Source of the DNA: Steroidobacteraceae bacterium
Lineage (GTDB): Bacteria > Pseudomonadota > Gammaproteobacteria > Steroidobacterales > Steroidobacteraceae
Assembly (NCBI GenBank): GCA_013044085.1
Contig: JABEVI010000199.1
Coordinates: forward strand, 1-27,994
Reading direction: 5' to 3'
DNA length: 27,994 nucleotides
The position numbers and the translations under genes were made by a program. Under the pieces are notes generated by a model. That model was not told the origin of the DNA, did no database searches, and saw only the letters and a program-made list of their open reading frames with translations. Positions 1-7,718 of this stretch are shown here, in pieces (within the stretch, counting starts at the first letter, position 1; each line of letters opens with the position of its first letter).

Positions 1-255
1 GGCGACCGCCTTTGGCGACTTCGTGAAGATCTTCATGCCTTCGGCGACCGGTGTCGCGCACGCCGGCAACGGTTTCGGCGCCTTCTCCACCTCGACCAGA
101 CACATCCGGCAATTCGCCGCCACCGACAGCTTGTCGTGATAGCAGAACCGCGGGATGTAGATGTTCGCCGGATCGGTGACCTGCATGATCATCTGGCCCT
201 TGCGGGCCTTGAGCGGAACGCCGTTGACTTCGATGTTGACCAGTTCTTCGCTCAT
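1..255 (-). CDS. nuoG: NADH-quinone oxidoreductase subunit G (N-terminal part only)
   Basis: This is the start of the large iron-sulfur subunit of the peripheral arm of respiratory complex I, which passes electrons from NADH towards quinone. Only the first 85 codons lie in the window; the gene runs off the left edge. The visible part is a plant-type ferredoxin fold. Cys38, Cys49, Cys52 and Cys66 have the C-x10-C-x2-C-x13-C spacing expected of the 2Fe-2S cluster N1b. The ATG at 253-255 lies 19 bases after the nuoF stop, so the gene is the next member of the nuo operon. The later 4Fe-4S and molybdopterin-like domains cannot be checked here. The family assignment rests on the cysteine pattern and on the position after nuoF. 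Confidence 0.95.
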   Translation of the reverse strand, partial: MSEELVNIEVNGVPLKARKGQMIMQVTDPANIYIPRFCYHDKLSVAANCRMCLVEVEKAPKPLPACATPVAEGMKIFTKSPKAVA

Positions 256-274
256 CGTTCGCTCTCGATCATGC

Positions 275-1579
275 TCATGCGGCCGCGGCGGCTTGCGCCG
301 CGACGATCGAGCGCCCGCCGTGCTCGACCATGTATTCGAATTCATGCCGGAAGTGTTTCACGAAGCTCTGCACCGGCCAGGCGGCGGCATCACCGAGCGC
401 GCAGATGGTATGCCCCTCGATGCGGTTCGCCACGTCGACCAGCATGTTGACGTCTTCTTGGCGCCCCTCGCCCGCGAGGATGCGCTTCAATACACGGTCC
501 AGCCAACCGGTGCCCTCGCGGCACGGCGTGCACTGACCGCAGGACTCGGACATGTAGAACCGCGACAGCCGCTCGAGCGCCGCGACCATGCACGTCGACT
601 CGTCCATCACGATAACCGCGCCGGTGCCGAGCGAGGAGCCGGCCTTCTTCAGCGAGTCGTAATCCATGTTCACAGGCAGGATCGCCTCGGCCGGCATGAC
701 CGGCACCGAGGAACCACCCGGAATCACGGCCTTCAACCGCCGTCCTTTCCATACGCCGCCTGCGCAGGCAAGCAAGTCCTTGAACGGAATGCCGAGCGGC
801 AGTTCGAAGTTGCCGCCCTTGGCGACGTGGCCTGAAACCGAGAAGATCATCGTTCCGCCGGAGTTGACGGGGCCGAGCCCGGCAAACCACGCCGCGCCCT
901 TGCGCATGATCGACGGCACCGATGCGAAGCTCTGGGTGTTGTTGATCGTGGTCGGCTTGCCGTAGAGGCCGAAGTTGGCCGGAAACGGCGGCTTGAATCG
1001 CGGCTTTCCCGGCTTGCCTTCGAGCGACTCGAGCAGCGCCGTTTCTTCGCCGCATATGTAGGCGCCCGCGCCGACGAACATGTGCAGGTCGAAGTCCACC
1101 CCGGTGCCGAGAACGTTCCGGCCGAGCAGCCCCGCCGCGTAGGCCTCCTCGAGAGCCGCCGCAAATCGCGGGATCGGCTCGCCGAGGAACTCGCCGCGAA
1201 TATAGTTGTAGCCGACGGTCGCGTTCATCGCATAGCCGCCGATCGCCATGCCCTCGATCACCGAATGCGGGTTGTAGCGCAGGATGTCGCGGTCATGGCA
1301 GGTTCCCGGCTCGGACTCGTCGGAATTGCAGACCACGTACTTTTGGATGGGCGAGTTGCGCGGCATGAAGCTCCACTTGACACCGGTCGGAAATCCCGCG
1401 CCACCACGTCCACGAAGCCCGGAGGCCTTGAGTTCGTCGATGAGTTTGTCGCGCGGCGTACCCTCACGGAGGATTTTCTCCCAGGCCGCATAGCCGCCGG
1501 TCTTGCGGTAGCCCTCGATCGTCCAGGAACGCTCGGCGCCCAACGCTTCGAAGATGACTAGATTCTGTTCGTACGGCAT
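275..1579 (-). CDS. nuoF: NADH-quinone oxidoreductase subunit F
   Basis: NuoF binds NADH and FMN and is the electron entry point of complex I on the cytoplasmic side. The protein has 434 residues, about the usual length. The FMN/NADH glycine-rich loop GRGGAGFPTG is at residues 57-66. Near the C-terminus SCGQCTPCREG supplies Cys347, Cys350 and Cys353, and Cys393 completes the 4Fe-4S site N3. The C-terminus ends in a run of alanines, which is probably lineage-specific padding. It starts 16 bases after the nuoE stop and is followed by nuoG after 19 bases, so it belongs to the same transcript. No missing motif was seen. Confidence 0.98.
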   Translation of the reverse strand: MPYEQNLVIFEALGAERSWTIEGYRKTGGYAAWEKILREGTPRDKLIDELKASGLRGRGGAGFPTGVKWSFMPRNSPIQKYVVCNSDESEPGTCHDRDILRYNPHSVIEGMAIGGYAMNATVGYNYIRGEFLGEPIPRFAAALEEAYAAGLLGRNVLGTGVDFDLHMFVGAGAYICGEETALLESLEGKPGKPRFKPPFPANFGLYGKPTTINNTQSFASVPSIMRKGAAWFAGLGPVNSGGTMIFSVSGHVAKGGNFELPLGIPFKDLLACAGGVWKGRRLKAVIPGGSSVPVMPAEAILPVNMDYDSLKKAGSSLGTGAVIVMDESTCMVAALERLSRFYMSESCGQCTPCREGTGWLDRVLKRILAGEGRQEDVNMLVDVANRIEGHTICALGDAAAWPVQSFVKHFRHEFEYMVEHGGRSIVAAQAAAAA

Positions 1580-1595
1580 CTGTCCGGCTCCGGCT

Positions 1596-2081
1596 TCACT
1601 TCAAGCCGTCCAGGACGGCATCGATCTTCTCCGGCGTCAGATCCTCGTGGTAGACGTGGTCCACCATCATCATCGGCGCTCCGGTGCAAGCGGCGAGGCA
1701 CTCCTCCTCGCGCTTGAGGAAAATGCGTCCGTCGGCGGTGCTCTCACCCACCTTGATGCCGAGCTTCTTTTCGATGTGGGCGAGCAGCACCTCCCCACCG
1801 CGCAGCATGCAGGAGAGGTTGGTGCAAACCGACACGTGGTGCCGTCCGACCGGATGCGTCTCGAACATCGAGTAGAAGGCGGCAACCTCGTAGACCTGGA
1901 TCGGCGGCAGCCCGAGATAGGCAGCGACCGCGTCCATGATCGGCGCCGTGAGGAATCCGTGGTTCTCGTGCTGGGCCGCGTGCAGCGCCGATATCACCGC
2001 CGAGCGCTTGCGGTCGGCCGGGAATTTGGCGACCCAACGGTCGATTTCCTCGCGCACATGCGCGGACAACTCCACACTCAT
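1596..2081 (-). CDS. nuoE: NADH-quinone oxidoreductase subunit E
   Basis: NuoE is the 24-kDa-type thioredoxin-fold subunit that holds the 2Fe-2S cluster N1a next to NuoF. The protein has 161 residues. The four ligands Cys86, Cys91, Cys128 and Cys132 show the family pattern C-x4-C and C-x3-C. The start ATG overlaps the nuoD stop by 4 bases (ATGA), which suggests translational coupling. NuoF follows 16 bases later. The length and the cysteine spacing leave little doubt about identity. Confidence 0.97.
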   Translation of the reverse strand: MSVELSAHVREEIDRWVAKFPADRKRSAVISALHAAQHENHGFLTAPIMDAVAAYLGLPPIQVYEVAAFYSMFETHPVGRHHVSVCTNLSCMLRGGEVLLAHIEKKLGIKVGESTADGRIFLKREEECLAACTGAPMMMVDHVYHEDLTPEKIDAVLDGLK

Positions 2082-3331
2082 CGGTCGATCTCTCCGAAGA
2101 CTATGTCTTGCGTACCGATAACGGCGACGACGTCGGCCAGCATGTGACCCTTCACCATCTCGTTGAGCGAGGCGAGGTGCGCAAAGCCGGGCGCCCGCAC
2201 CTTCATTCGATACGGCTTGTTGGCGCCATCCGAGACCAGGTACACACCGAGCTCGCCCTTCGGCGCCTCGACGGCCGCGTACGTTTCACCCTCCGGCACG
2301 CAGTAGCCCTCGGTCATGAACTTGAAGTGATGGATCAGGGACTCCATGTCGCCCTTCATTTGCTCGCGCAGCGGCGGACTCACCTTGCGATCATCGAGCA
2401 TCACCGGCCCCGGGTTCTTGCGCAGCCAATCGACGCACTGCGCGACGATTCGGTTCGATTGCCGCAGTTCCTGCACGCGCACGAGGTATCGATCGTAGCA
2501 ATCGCCGTTGACGCCCACGGGGATGTCGAAGTCGACGAGTTCGTAGGCCTCGTAGGGTTGCTTCTTGCGCAGGTCCCACTCGACACCCGAACCGCGCAAC
2601 ATCGGTCCGGTGAAGCCGAGCTGCATGGCGCGCTCCGGGCTGACGACGCCGATATTGACAGTGCGCTGCTTCCAGATGCGGTTGTCCGTCAGCAAAGTCT
2701 CATATTCGTCCACGCACGCCGGGAACCGGCGCGTGAAATCCTCGATGAAATCCAGCATGCCACCGCCGCGGCGCTCATTGAGCCGATCCACGTCCTTGTT
2801 GCTGCGCCACTTCGTGTACTGGTACTTCGGCATCGACTCGGGCAGATCCCGGTACACGCCGCCCGGCCGGTAATAGGTGGCATGCATGCGGGTGCCGGAG
2901 ACCGCCTCGTAGCAGTCCATGAGATCTTCGCGTTCGCGGAAACAGTACAAGAAAACCGTCATCGCTCCGATGTCCAGCGCATGCGCGCCGAGCCACATCA
3001 GGTGGTTCAGAATCCTGGTGATCTCGTCGAACATCACGCGGATGTAGCGCGCCCGCGCCGGCGGAGTGACGCCGAGGAGCTTCTCGATCGCCATCACGTA
3101 CGCATGCTCGTTGCACATCATCGACACGTAATCCAGCCGATCCATGTACCCGATCGACTGATTGAACACCTTGCTCTCGGCGAGTTTCTCGGTGCCACGA
3201 TGCAACAGGCCAACGTGCGGATCGGCCTTCTGGATCACCTCGCCGTCCATCTCCAGCACGAGACGCAACACGCCGTGCGCGGCGGGATGCTGCGGACCGA
3301 AGTTCATCGTGAAATTGCGGATTTCAGCCAT
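2078..3331 (-). CDS. nuoD: NADH-quinone oxidoreductase subunit D
   Basis: NuoD is the 49-kDa-type subunit, related to the hydrogenase large subunit, that forms the quinone-reduction site with NuoB. The protein has 417 residues from the chosen ATG at 3331. The N-terminus MAEIRNFTMNFGPQHPAAHG contains the hallmark GPQHPAAHG that lines the quinone pocket. An in-frame ATG four codons upstream (3343) is possible, but the MAEI start fits the family better and still overlaps the nuoC stop by 8 bases. NuoC and NuoD are separate genes here, unlike the fused nuoCD of E. coli. The 3' end overlaps nuoE by 4 bases. Confidence 0.97.
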   Translation of the reverse strand: MAEIRNFTMNFGPQHPAAHGVLRLVLEMDGEVIQKADPHVGLLHRGTEKLAESKVFNQSIGYMDRLDYVSMMCNEHAYVMAIEKLLGVTPPARARYIRVMFDEITRILNHLMWLGAHALDIGAMTVFLYCFREREDLMDCYEAVSGTRMHATYYRPGGVYRDLPESMPKYQYTKWRSNKDVDRLNERRGGGMLDFIEDFTRRFPACVDEYETLLTDNRIWKQRTVNIGVVSPERAMQLGFTGPMLRGSGVEWDLRKKQPYEAYELVDFDIPVGVNGDCYDRYLVRVQELRQSNRIVAQCVDWLRKNPGPVMLDDRKVSPPLREQMKGDMESLIHHFKFMTEGYCVPEGETYAAVEAPKGELGVYLVSDGANKPYRMKVRAPGFAHLASLNEMVKGHMLADVVAVIGTQDIVFGEIDR

Positions 3332-4055
3332 TCGGGTCGGCACTGGTCAATTGCGGATCGTAACGGTTGTCATGGCGTATGACCTTGGGCACGAGGATAC
3401 GCGGCTCGATGCTGACCGGTTCATAAACGACCCGCGCCTTCTCGGGGTCGTAGCGCACTTCGACGTTGCCGGATAGAGGGAAATCCTTGCGGAACGGATG
3501 CCCTATGAAGCCGTAGTCGGTCAACAGACGGCGCAAGTCCGGGTGCCCGCGGAACATGATTCCGTAGAGGTCGAAGGCCTCGCGCTCGAACCAATCCGCC
3601 GACGCCCAGATCCCCGTGACCGAATCGACCATCGGCCGATCGTCATCCGGACAGTAGACGCGAACACGCAGCCGTTGATTCAGCGACACGGACAGCAGCT
3701 GATGCACCACCGCGAAACGCTTCCCCGCAAGAGGCGGGACCGCTTCAGCGCTGCCGTCGCGCACGACGCCGCGACTGAACCCGGTGGAGGTCGCATCGGC
3801 CGTCTTCCACTCGGCATGTCCATAATCGAGATAATCGATGCCGCAAACGTCAACGCACATCTCAAAGCGCAGCGCAGGATCGTCGCGCAAGGCCTTTGCA
3901 CCATCCAGCAGCCGATCCGCGGCGAGTTCGATGCCGACCTCGCCCGGCCGGCAGGCGAGCGGCCGGGTCGCCGCGCCGAGCACTCGCTCCACGGACTGCG
4001 CCAGCTTCGCGCAGCGCTCAGCCGATTCGCCGACGGCGACCGCCGGTTGCGTCAT
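3324..4055 (-). CDS. nuoC: NADH-quinone oxidoreductase subunit C
   Basis: NuoC is the 30-kDa-type subunit of the connecting module of complex I. From the ATG at 4055 (MTQPAVAVGES) it has 243 residues. The open frame extends further upstream into nuoB, but that part is an arginine-rich shadow, so the internal ATG is the sensible start. The conserved C-terminal core REAFDLYGIMFRGHPDLRR, followed by DYGFIGHPFRKDFPL, is intact (family signature EREAxDxxGI..GHPDLRRIL). The gene starts 13 bases after nuoB ends and overlaps the start of nuoD. Confidence 0.95.
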   Translation of the reverse strand: MTQPAVAVGESAERCAKLAQSVERVLGAATRPLACRPGEVGIELAADRLLDGAKALRDDPALRFEMCVDVCGIDYLDYGHAEWKTADATSTGFSRGVVRDGSAEAVPPLAGKRFAVVHQLLSVSLNQRLRVRVYCPDDDRPMVDSVTGIWASADWFEREAFDLYGIMFRGHPDLRRLLTDYGFIGHPFRKDFPLSGNVEVRYDPEKARVVYEPVSIEPRILVPKVIRHDNRYDPQLTSADPNG

Positions 4056-4068
4056 CGAAAGCACCTGG

Positions 4069-4560
4069 TCATCGCACGATCGCCTTGTTGCGTCTGATCT
4101 TGTTTTGCAACTGCAGTATCCCGTAGAGCAACGCCTCCGCCGTCGGCGGGCAGCCCGGAACGTAGACATCAACCGGTACGATGCGGTCACATCCGCGCAC
4201 CACCGCATAGGAATAATGGTAGTAGCCGCCCCCGTTTGCACACGAACCCATGGAAATCACCCACCGCGGCTCGGACATCTGGTCGTAGACCTTGCGAAGC
4301 GCCGGCGCCATCTTGTTGACGAGCGTCCCGGCGACGATCATCACGTCGGATTGGCGCGGTGACGGACGAAAGACGATACCGAAACGATCCAGATCGTAAC
4401 GGGCCGCGCCCGCCTGCATCATTTCGACCGCGCAACAGGCGAGCCCGAAGGTCATAGGCCACAGGGATCCGGTACGCGCCCAGTTGACGAGTTTATCGAA
4501 AGAGGTGACTTCGAAACCCGGAACGGCGCCGGTGTCCGCAGCGGCGGCGTTCAATCCCAT
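4069..4560 (-). CDS. nuoB: NADH-quinone oxidoreductase subunit B
   Basis: NuoB carries the terminal 4Fe-4S cluster N2, which donates electrons to quinone at the NuoB/NuoD interface. The protein has 163 residues. The ligands are visible as the adjacent pair Cys42-Cys43 in LACCAVEM, Cys107 in MGSCANGGG and Cys137 in VPGCPPT. The first 15 residues are alanine-rich and poorly informative. The gene overlaps the end of nuoA by 10 bases, so the two are co-transcribed and probably translationally coupled. It is followed by nuoC. Confidence 0.98.
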   Translation of the reverse strand: MGLNAAAADTGAVPGFEVTSFDKLVNWARTGSLWPMTFGLACCAVEMMQAGAARYDLDRFGIVFRPSPRQSDVMIVAGTLVNKMAPALRKVYDQMSEPRWVISMGSCANGGGYYHYSYAVVRGCDRIVPVDVYVPGCPPTAEALLYGILQLQNKIRRNKAIVR

Positions 4561-4907
4561 TCCAGCGCTCCCTTGCGGTAGTCATAGATCAGCGCGACGA
4601 CCAGCACCAAGGCAAAGATGAGCATGGCGATCAACCCGAAGGCCCCCGTGGAACGCAGCGACACGGCCCACGGGAAAAAAAACGCAATCTCCAGGTCGAA
4701 GACGATGAAGATGATGGCGACCAGGTAGTAGCGGACGTCGAAGCGCATCCGAGAATCCTCGAAAGCCTCGAACCCGCACTCGTACGGGGAGAGCTTCTGA
4801 GCATCGGGCCGCCGTGGTCCGGCGATCCAACCGATCGTGAACAGCGCGAGGCCCAGAACAGCGGCCAAGCCCATGAAGATCAATATCGGCAAATACTGGG
4901 CTAGCAT
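4551..4907 (-). CDS. nuoA: NADH-quinone oxidoreductase subunit A
   Basis: NuoA is the small membrane subunit at the junction of the two arms of complex I. The protein has 118 residues with three hydrophobic segments (about 5-25, 62-83 and 90-110). The loop between the first two holds the family motif KLSPYECGFEAF with the conserved cysteine. It is the first gene of the nuo operon, and a promoter candidate lies about 50-75 bases upstream. The Shine-Dalgarno sequence is weak (AAGAAA region). The ATG at 4907 is supported by the family N-terminus. Confidence 0.97.
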   Translation of the reverse strand: MLAQYLPILIFMGLAAVLGLALFTIGWIAGPRRPDAQKLSPYECGFEAFEDSRMRFDVRYYLVAIIFIVFDLEIAFFFPWAVSLRSTGAFGLIAMLIFALVLVVALIYDYRKGALEWD

Positions 4908-4954
4908 ATTTGCGTTTCTTGCAACCGTTCCGTGCCTAAGAGGTTCAAGCTGCG

Positions 4955-4982
4955 ATTGTATCAGGACATGCGCCTCTGTTAA
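4955..4982 (-). promoter_or_regulatory. sigma-70 type promoter candidate for the nuo operon
   Basis: Read on the minus strand, TTAACA (4982-4977) and TACAAT (4960-4955) are separated by 16 bases. Each matches the sigma-70 consensus at 5 of 6 positions. The start of transcription would fall near 4948, giving a leader of about 40 bases before the nuoA ATG. The site lies in the 127-base gap between tRNA-Leu and nuoA, where a nuo promoter is expected. Function is inferred from sequence only. Confidence 0.6.
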
Positions 4983-4987
4983 GAGGC
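4972..4987. repeat. inverted repeat overlapping the nuo -35 element
   Basis: The sequence GCCTCT-GTTA-AGAGGC is a perfect 6-bp inverted repeat with a 4-base centre. It covers the -35 hexamer of the nuo promoter candidate. It could be a short RNA hairpin ending the tRNA-Leu transcript, although no T-run follows it, or an operator half-site pair. The sequence alone cannot decide. Confidence 0.5.
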
Positions 4988-5034
4988 AATCGACGAAAAG
5001 ACGATGAAATCCCCGTGATCAAACCCATCGATGA

Positions 5035-5119
5035 TGGTGCCGACGGCCGGACTCGAACCGGCACAGGTTGCCCCACTAGCCCCTCAAACTAGCGCGTCTA
5101 CCAATTCCGCCACGTCGGC
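5035..5119 (-). tRNA. tRNA-Leu (anticodon GAG)
   Basis: An 85-base type II tRNA with a long variable arm. The acceptor begins GCCGACG and the 3' end closes with CGTCGGC-A-CCA, so the CCA is encoded. The anticodon loop UUGAGGG gives GAG (bases 5085-5083), reading CUC/CUU leucine codons. The T-arm contains GGTTCGAGTCC. It starts 24 bases after the secG stop, the same arrangement as secG-leuU in E. coli, so it is probably processed from the secG transcript. Confidence 0.97.
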
Positions 5120-5143
5120 TTGTTTTCATCATCTCACATTAAA

Positions 5144-5533
5144 TCAAGGTTTCTTCGCCGGTGCGCTTGCACCGGAGGCAACCGGCGCTGCGGACGACGG
5201 CTGCGCGACCGCGGGCACCGAAGTCGGCGCCGAAGCCGGCGTCACGGTGCGCGCCGCCTGCTCGGCCGCGCGCTCGAGCACGCTGGTCGGCTGCGTCGAC
5301 GGCTTGGTACCGAGATACGCAAGCATCAGACTGGTGGCGAAGAACAACGCCGCGAAGACCGCGGTCAGTTTCGAAAACACGGTCGCGCTGCCACGCGCGC
5401 CGAAGACCGTTCCGGAAGCTCCCGATCCAAAGCCCGCGCCGGCGTCCGCACCTTTGCCTCGCTGCAAAAGCACCAGAATGATGATCATGCTCGCGAGCAG
5501 CACGTGAAAGGCCAAGAGCAAACCATGCAGCAT
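5144..5533 (-). CDS. secG: preprotein translocase subunit SecG
   Basis: SecG is a small inner-membrane subunit of the SecYEG channel that assists SecA-driven protein export. From the ATG at 5533 (MLHGLLLAFHV) it has 129 residues, slightly longer than the 110 of E. coli. The two membrane segments lie at about 4-22 and 52-72. The connecting loop has the family signature LLQRGKGADAGAGFG and a glycine-rich GSGASGTVFGARG. The last 50 residues are an alanine/proline/serine-rich tail, which accounts for the extra length. The gene is 11 bases after tpiA and 24 bases before tRNA-Leu. Confidence 0.96.
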   Translation of the reverse strand: MLHGLLLAFHVLLASMIIILVLLQRGKGADAGAGFGSGASGTVFGARGSATVFSKLTAVFAALFFATSLMLAYLGTKPSTQPTSVLERAAEQAARTVTPASAPTSVPAVAQPSSAAPVASGASAPAKKP

Positions 5534-5544
5534 AATCGAAACTC

Positions 5545-6306
5545 TCAATGGCTCGCGGCTGCGGCCGCGCATATCTGATGGAACTCATCGGCGACCAGCG
5601 ATGCACCGCCCACCAAGCCGCCGTCCACGTCCGGCATCGAGAACAACTCGGCCGCGTTCGCCGCCTTGACACTCCCGCCGTACAGGATCCGTACCCGGCC
5701 GCCTATGGTAGCATTTTGTTCGGCGATACGGCGGCGAACGAATGCATGCACGGCCTCGGCTTGGTCCGGCGAGGCGTTCCGGCCGGTGCCGATCGCCCAT
5801 ACCGGCTCGTACGCGACGATCGCTTCGGCGAGGGTCGCCACACCATTCATTGCCAGCACGGCATCGAGCTGGCGTGCGATCACGGTCTCGGTCATGCCGG
5901 CCTCGCGCTCCTCCAATGTCTCCCCCACGCACAGCACCGGAGTGAGTCCTGCGGCAAGTGCCGCGCCGAACTTGCGCGCGACCACCGCGTCATCCTCGTG
6001 ATACCAGCGCCGCCGCTCCGAATGGCCGACGATCACGAGCGTGCAGCCGACATCCCGCAGCATCGAACCGGCGACTTCGCCGGTGAACGCCCCGCCCGGC
6101 TCGGCGCAAACATCTTGGGCGCCCACCCCGACGGAGGCGCCGCGCAGCCGGCGCACGACCTCGGCCAGATAGACGAACGGCGGAAAGACCGCGACGTCGA
6201 TCGGCCATTCAGGCTGCAGACGCATCTCCAGTTCCGAGAGCAGCGCCGAATTGGCGGCCTCCGAACCATGCATTTTCCAGTTGCCGGCGACCATTGGACG
6301 ACGCAT
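5545..6306 (-). CDS. tpiA: triosephosphate isomerase
   Basis: Interconverts dihydroxyacetone phosphate and glyceraldehyde 3-phosphate in glycolysis and gluconeogenesis, in the cytoplasm. The protein has 253 residues. Catalytic residues are Lys11 in AGNWKMHGS, His95 in IVGHSERR and Glu167 in AYEPVWAIGTG; the phosphate-binding LYGGSVKAAN is near the C-terminus. The ATG at 6306 is preceded by a good Shine-Dalgarno sequence (AAGGTGAG). The gene sits between glmM and secG, as in Pseudomonas, with 71 bases after glmM and 11 before secG. Confidence 0.98.
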   Translation of the reverse strand: MRRPMVAGNWKMHGSEAANSALLSELEMRLQPEWPIDVAVFPPFVYLAEVVRRLRGASVGVGAQDVCAEPGGAFTGEVAGSMLRDVGCTLVIVGHSERRRWYHEDDAVVARKFGAALAAGLTPVLCVGETLEEREAGMTETVIARQLDAVLAMNGVATLAEAIVAYEPVWAIGTGRNASPDQAEAVHAFVRRRIAEQNATIGGRVRILYGGSVKAANAAELFSMPDVDGGLVGGASLVADEFHQICAAAAASH

Positions 6307-6377
6307 ACGGACTCACCTTGGCTTCTTGCCGGCGGGAAAGGCGGCGAAGATTAGCGTCGTCGCCCTCGAACTGCAAG

Positions 6378-7718
6378 TCAGCGATCGCGCGCCGCCTTCT
6401 CGACGGCACCGGCAATTTCCGCGGCGCCTCGTTTGACGAGGGCGGCATCGTGTCCCTCGACCATGACGCGAATCACCGGCTCGGTGCCCGAAGCGCGCAG
6501 GACGACCCGGCCGCGGCCCTCGAAGCGCCGTTCGACGCGCTGCGTGGCGTCGCGCACGGCGGCGTCGATCGACGGGTCGAAACGCCGCTCGACCTTCACA
6601 TTCAACATGACCTGGGGGTATTTGGACATCGGTGCCGCCAGTTCGGCGAGTCCGGCCCCGCTCGTCTTCATGACGGCGAGCACCTGCAACGCGCTGATGA
6701 GGCCGTCGCCGGTGGTCGTCTTGTCGAGACACAGAATATGCCCGGAGGTCTCCCCGCCCAGCATGCCGCCGGACTCGTTCAGTGCCGCGAGCACATATCG
6801 ATCGCCAACCGCCGAACGTACGAAATTGATGCCGCGCTCCGCAAGCGCCAGCTCCAAGCCGAGATTGCTCATCACGGTACCGACGACCGGCCCGCGCAAC
6901 TCGCCCGCGGCGCGGCGCGCGGTCGCGAGGATGAACAAGATCTGGTCGCCGTCGACGATACGCCCCAGTTCGTCGACCATCACGACGCGATCGCCGTCCC
7001 CGTCCAATGCGAGCCCGACGTGGGCGCGGACACCGGGCACGGTCAATTGCAGCAATTCCGGCGCCGTCGAACCACAAGCGTCATTGATATTGCGGCCGTT
7101 CGGCGAACAGCCGATCGGCACGAGGTCCGCACCGAGATCGGCGAGCACGCGCGGCGCCACCTTGTAGCCGGCGCCGTTCGCGCAGTCGATCACCAGCTTG
7201 AAGCCGCTCAGGTCCATCCCCTTCGGCAGGCTCGATGAGCAAAAATCCTGGTATTGCTGCCGGCTCTCGTCGATGCGCGTCGCCCGGCCGAGACTCTGTG
7301 AGGATTGCGTGACGACGGGCTCATCGATCAAGTCCTCGATCCGCCGCTCGACCTCATCCGAGAGCTTGCTGCCCGCGGCGTCGAAGAACTTGATGCCGTT
7401 GTCATGGTAGCGATTGTGCGATGCACTGATCACGACGCCGAATCGGCAGCCGAGGCGCTGGGTCATGTAGGCGATCCCGGGCGTCGGCAACGGTCCGATC
7501 AGCATCGCATCGACGCCGGCTGCGACGAAGCCGGCCTCCAATGCCGACTCGAACATGTAGCCGGACAAGCGGGTGTCCTTGCCGATCAACACGCGCCCGC
7601 CGGCCGGCGCAAGCACGCGGGCCGCAGCACTGGCGAGGCGAAGCGCGAAATCCACGGTCATCGGACTCCGCCCGACCAGTCCGCGCACGCCGTCGGTACC
7701 GAAATATCTGTGAGTCAT
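6378..7718 (-). CDS. glmM: phosphoglucosamine mutase
   Basis: Converts glucosamine 6-phosphate to glucosamine 1-phosphate, on the way to UDP-GlcNAc for peptidoglycan and lipopolysaccharide. The protein has 446 residues (E. coli 445). The phosphoserine loop ISASHNRYHDNGIKFF places the active serine at Ser100. The magnesium loop DGDGDR is at 239-244, and the sugar-binding GGETSGH follows in the third domain. The start overlaps the folP stop by 4 bases (ATGA), so the two are translationally coupled, as in E. coli. Confidence 0.98.
   Translation of the reverse strand: MTHRYFGTDGVRGLVGRSPMTVDFALRLASAAARVLAPAGGRVLIGKDTRLSGYMFESALEAGFVAAGVDAMLIGPLPTPGIAYMTQRLGCRFGVVISASHNRYHDNGIKFFDAAGSKLSDEVERRIEDLIDEPVVTQSSQSLGRATRIDESRQQYQDFCSSSLPKGMDLSGFKLVIDCANGAGYKVAPRVLADLGADLVPIGCSPNGRNINDACGSTAPELLQLTVPGVRAHVGLALDGDGDRVVMVDELGRIVDGDQILFILATARRAAGELRGPVVGTVMSNLGLELALAERGINFVRSAVGDRYVLAALNESGGMLGGETSGHILCLDKTTTGDGLISALQVLAVMKTSGAGLAELAAPMSKYPQVMLNVKVERRFDPSIDAAVRDATQRVERRFEGRGRVVLRASGTEPVIRVMVEGHDAALVKRGAAEIAGAVEKAARDR

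Noticed and set aside
2108..3382. 424-codon plus-strand frame opposite nuoD
   Set aside because: Shadow of nuoD with no family features; nuoD itself is certain.
5031..5507. Plus-strand 158-codon frame starting MVPTAGLEPAQ
   Set aside because: Its beginning is the antisense of tRNA-Leu and the rest is the shadow of secG. This is a well-known type of false gene call.
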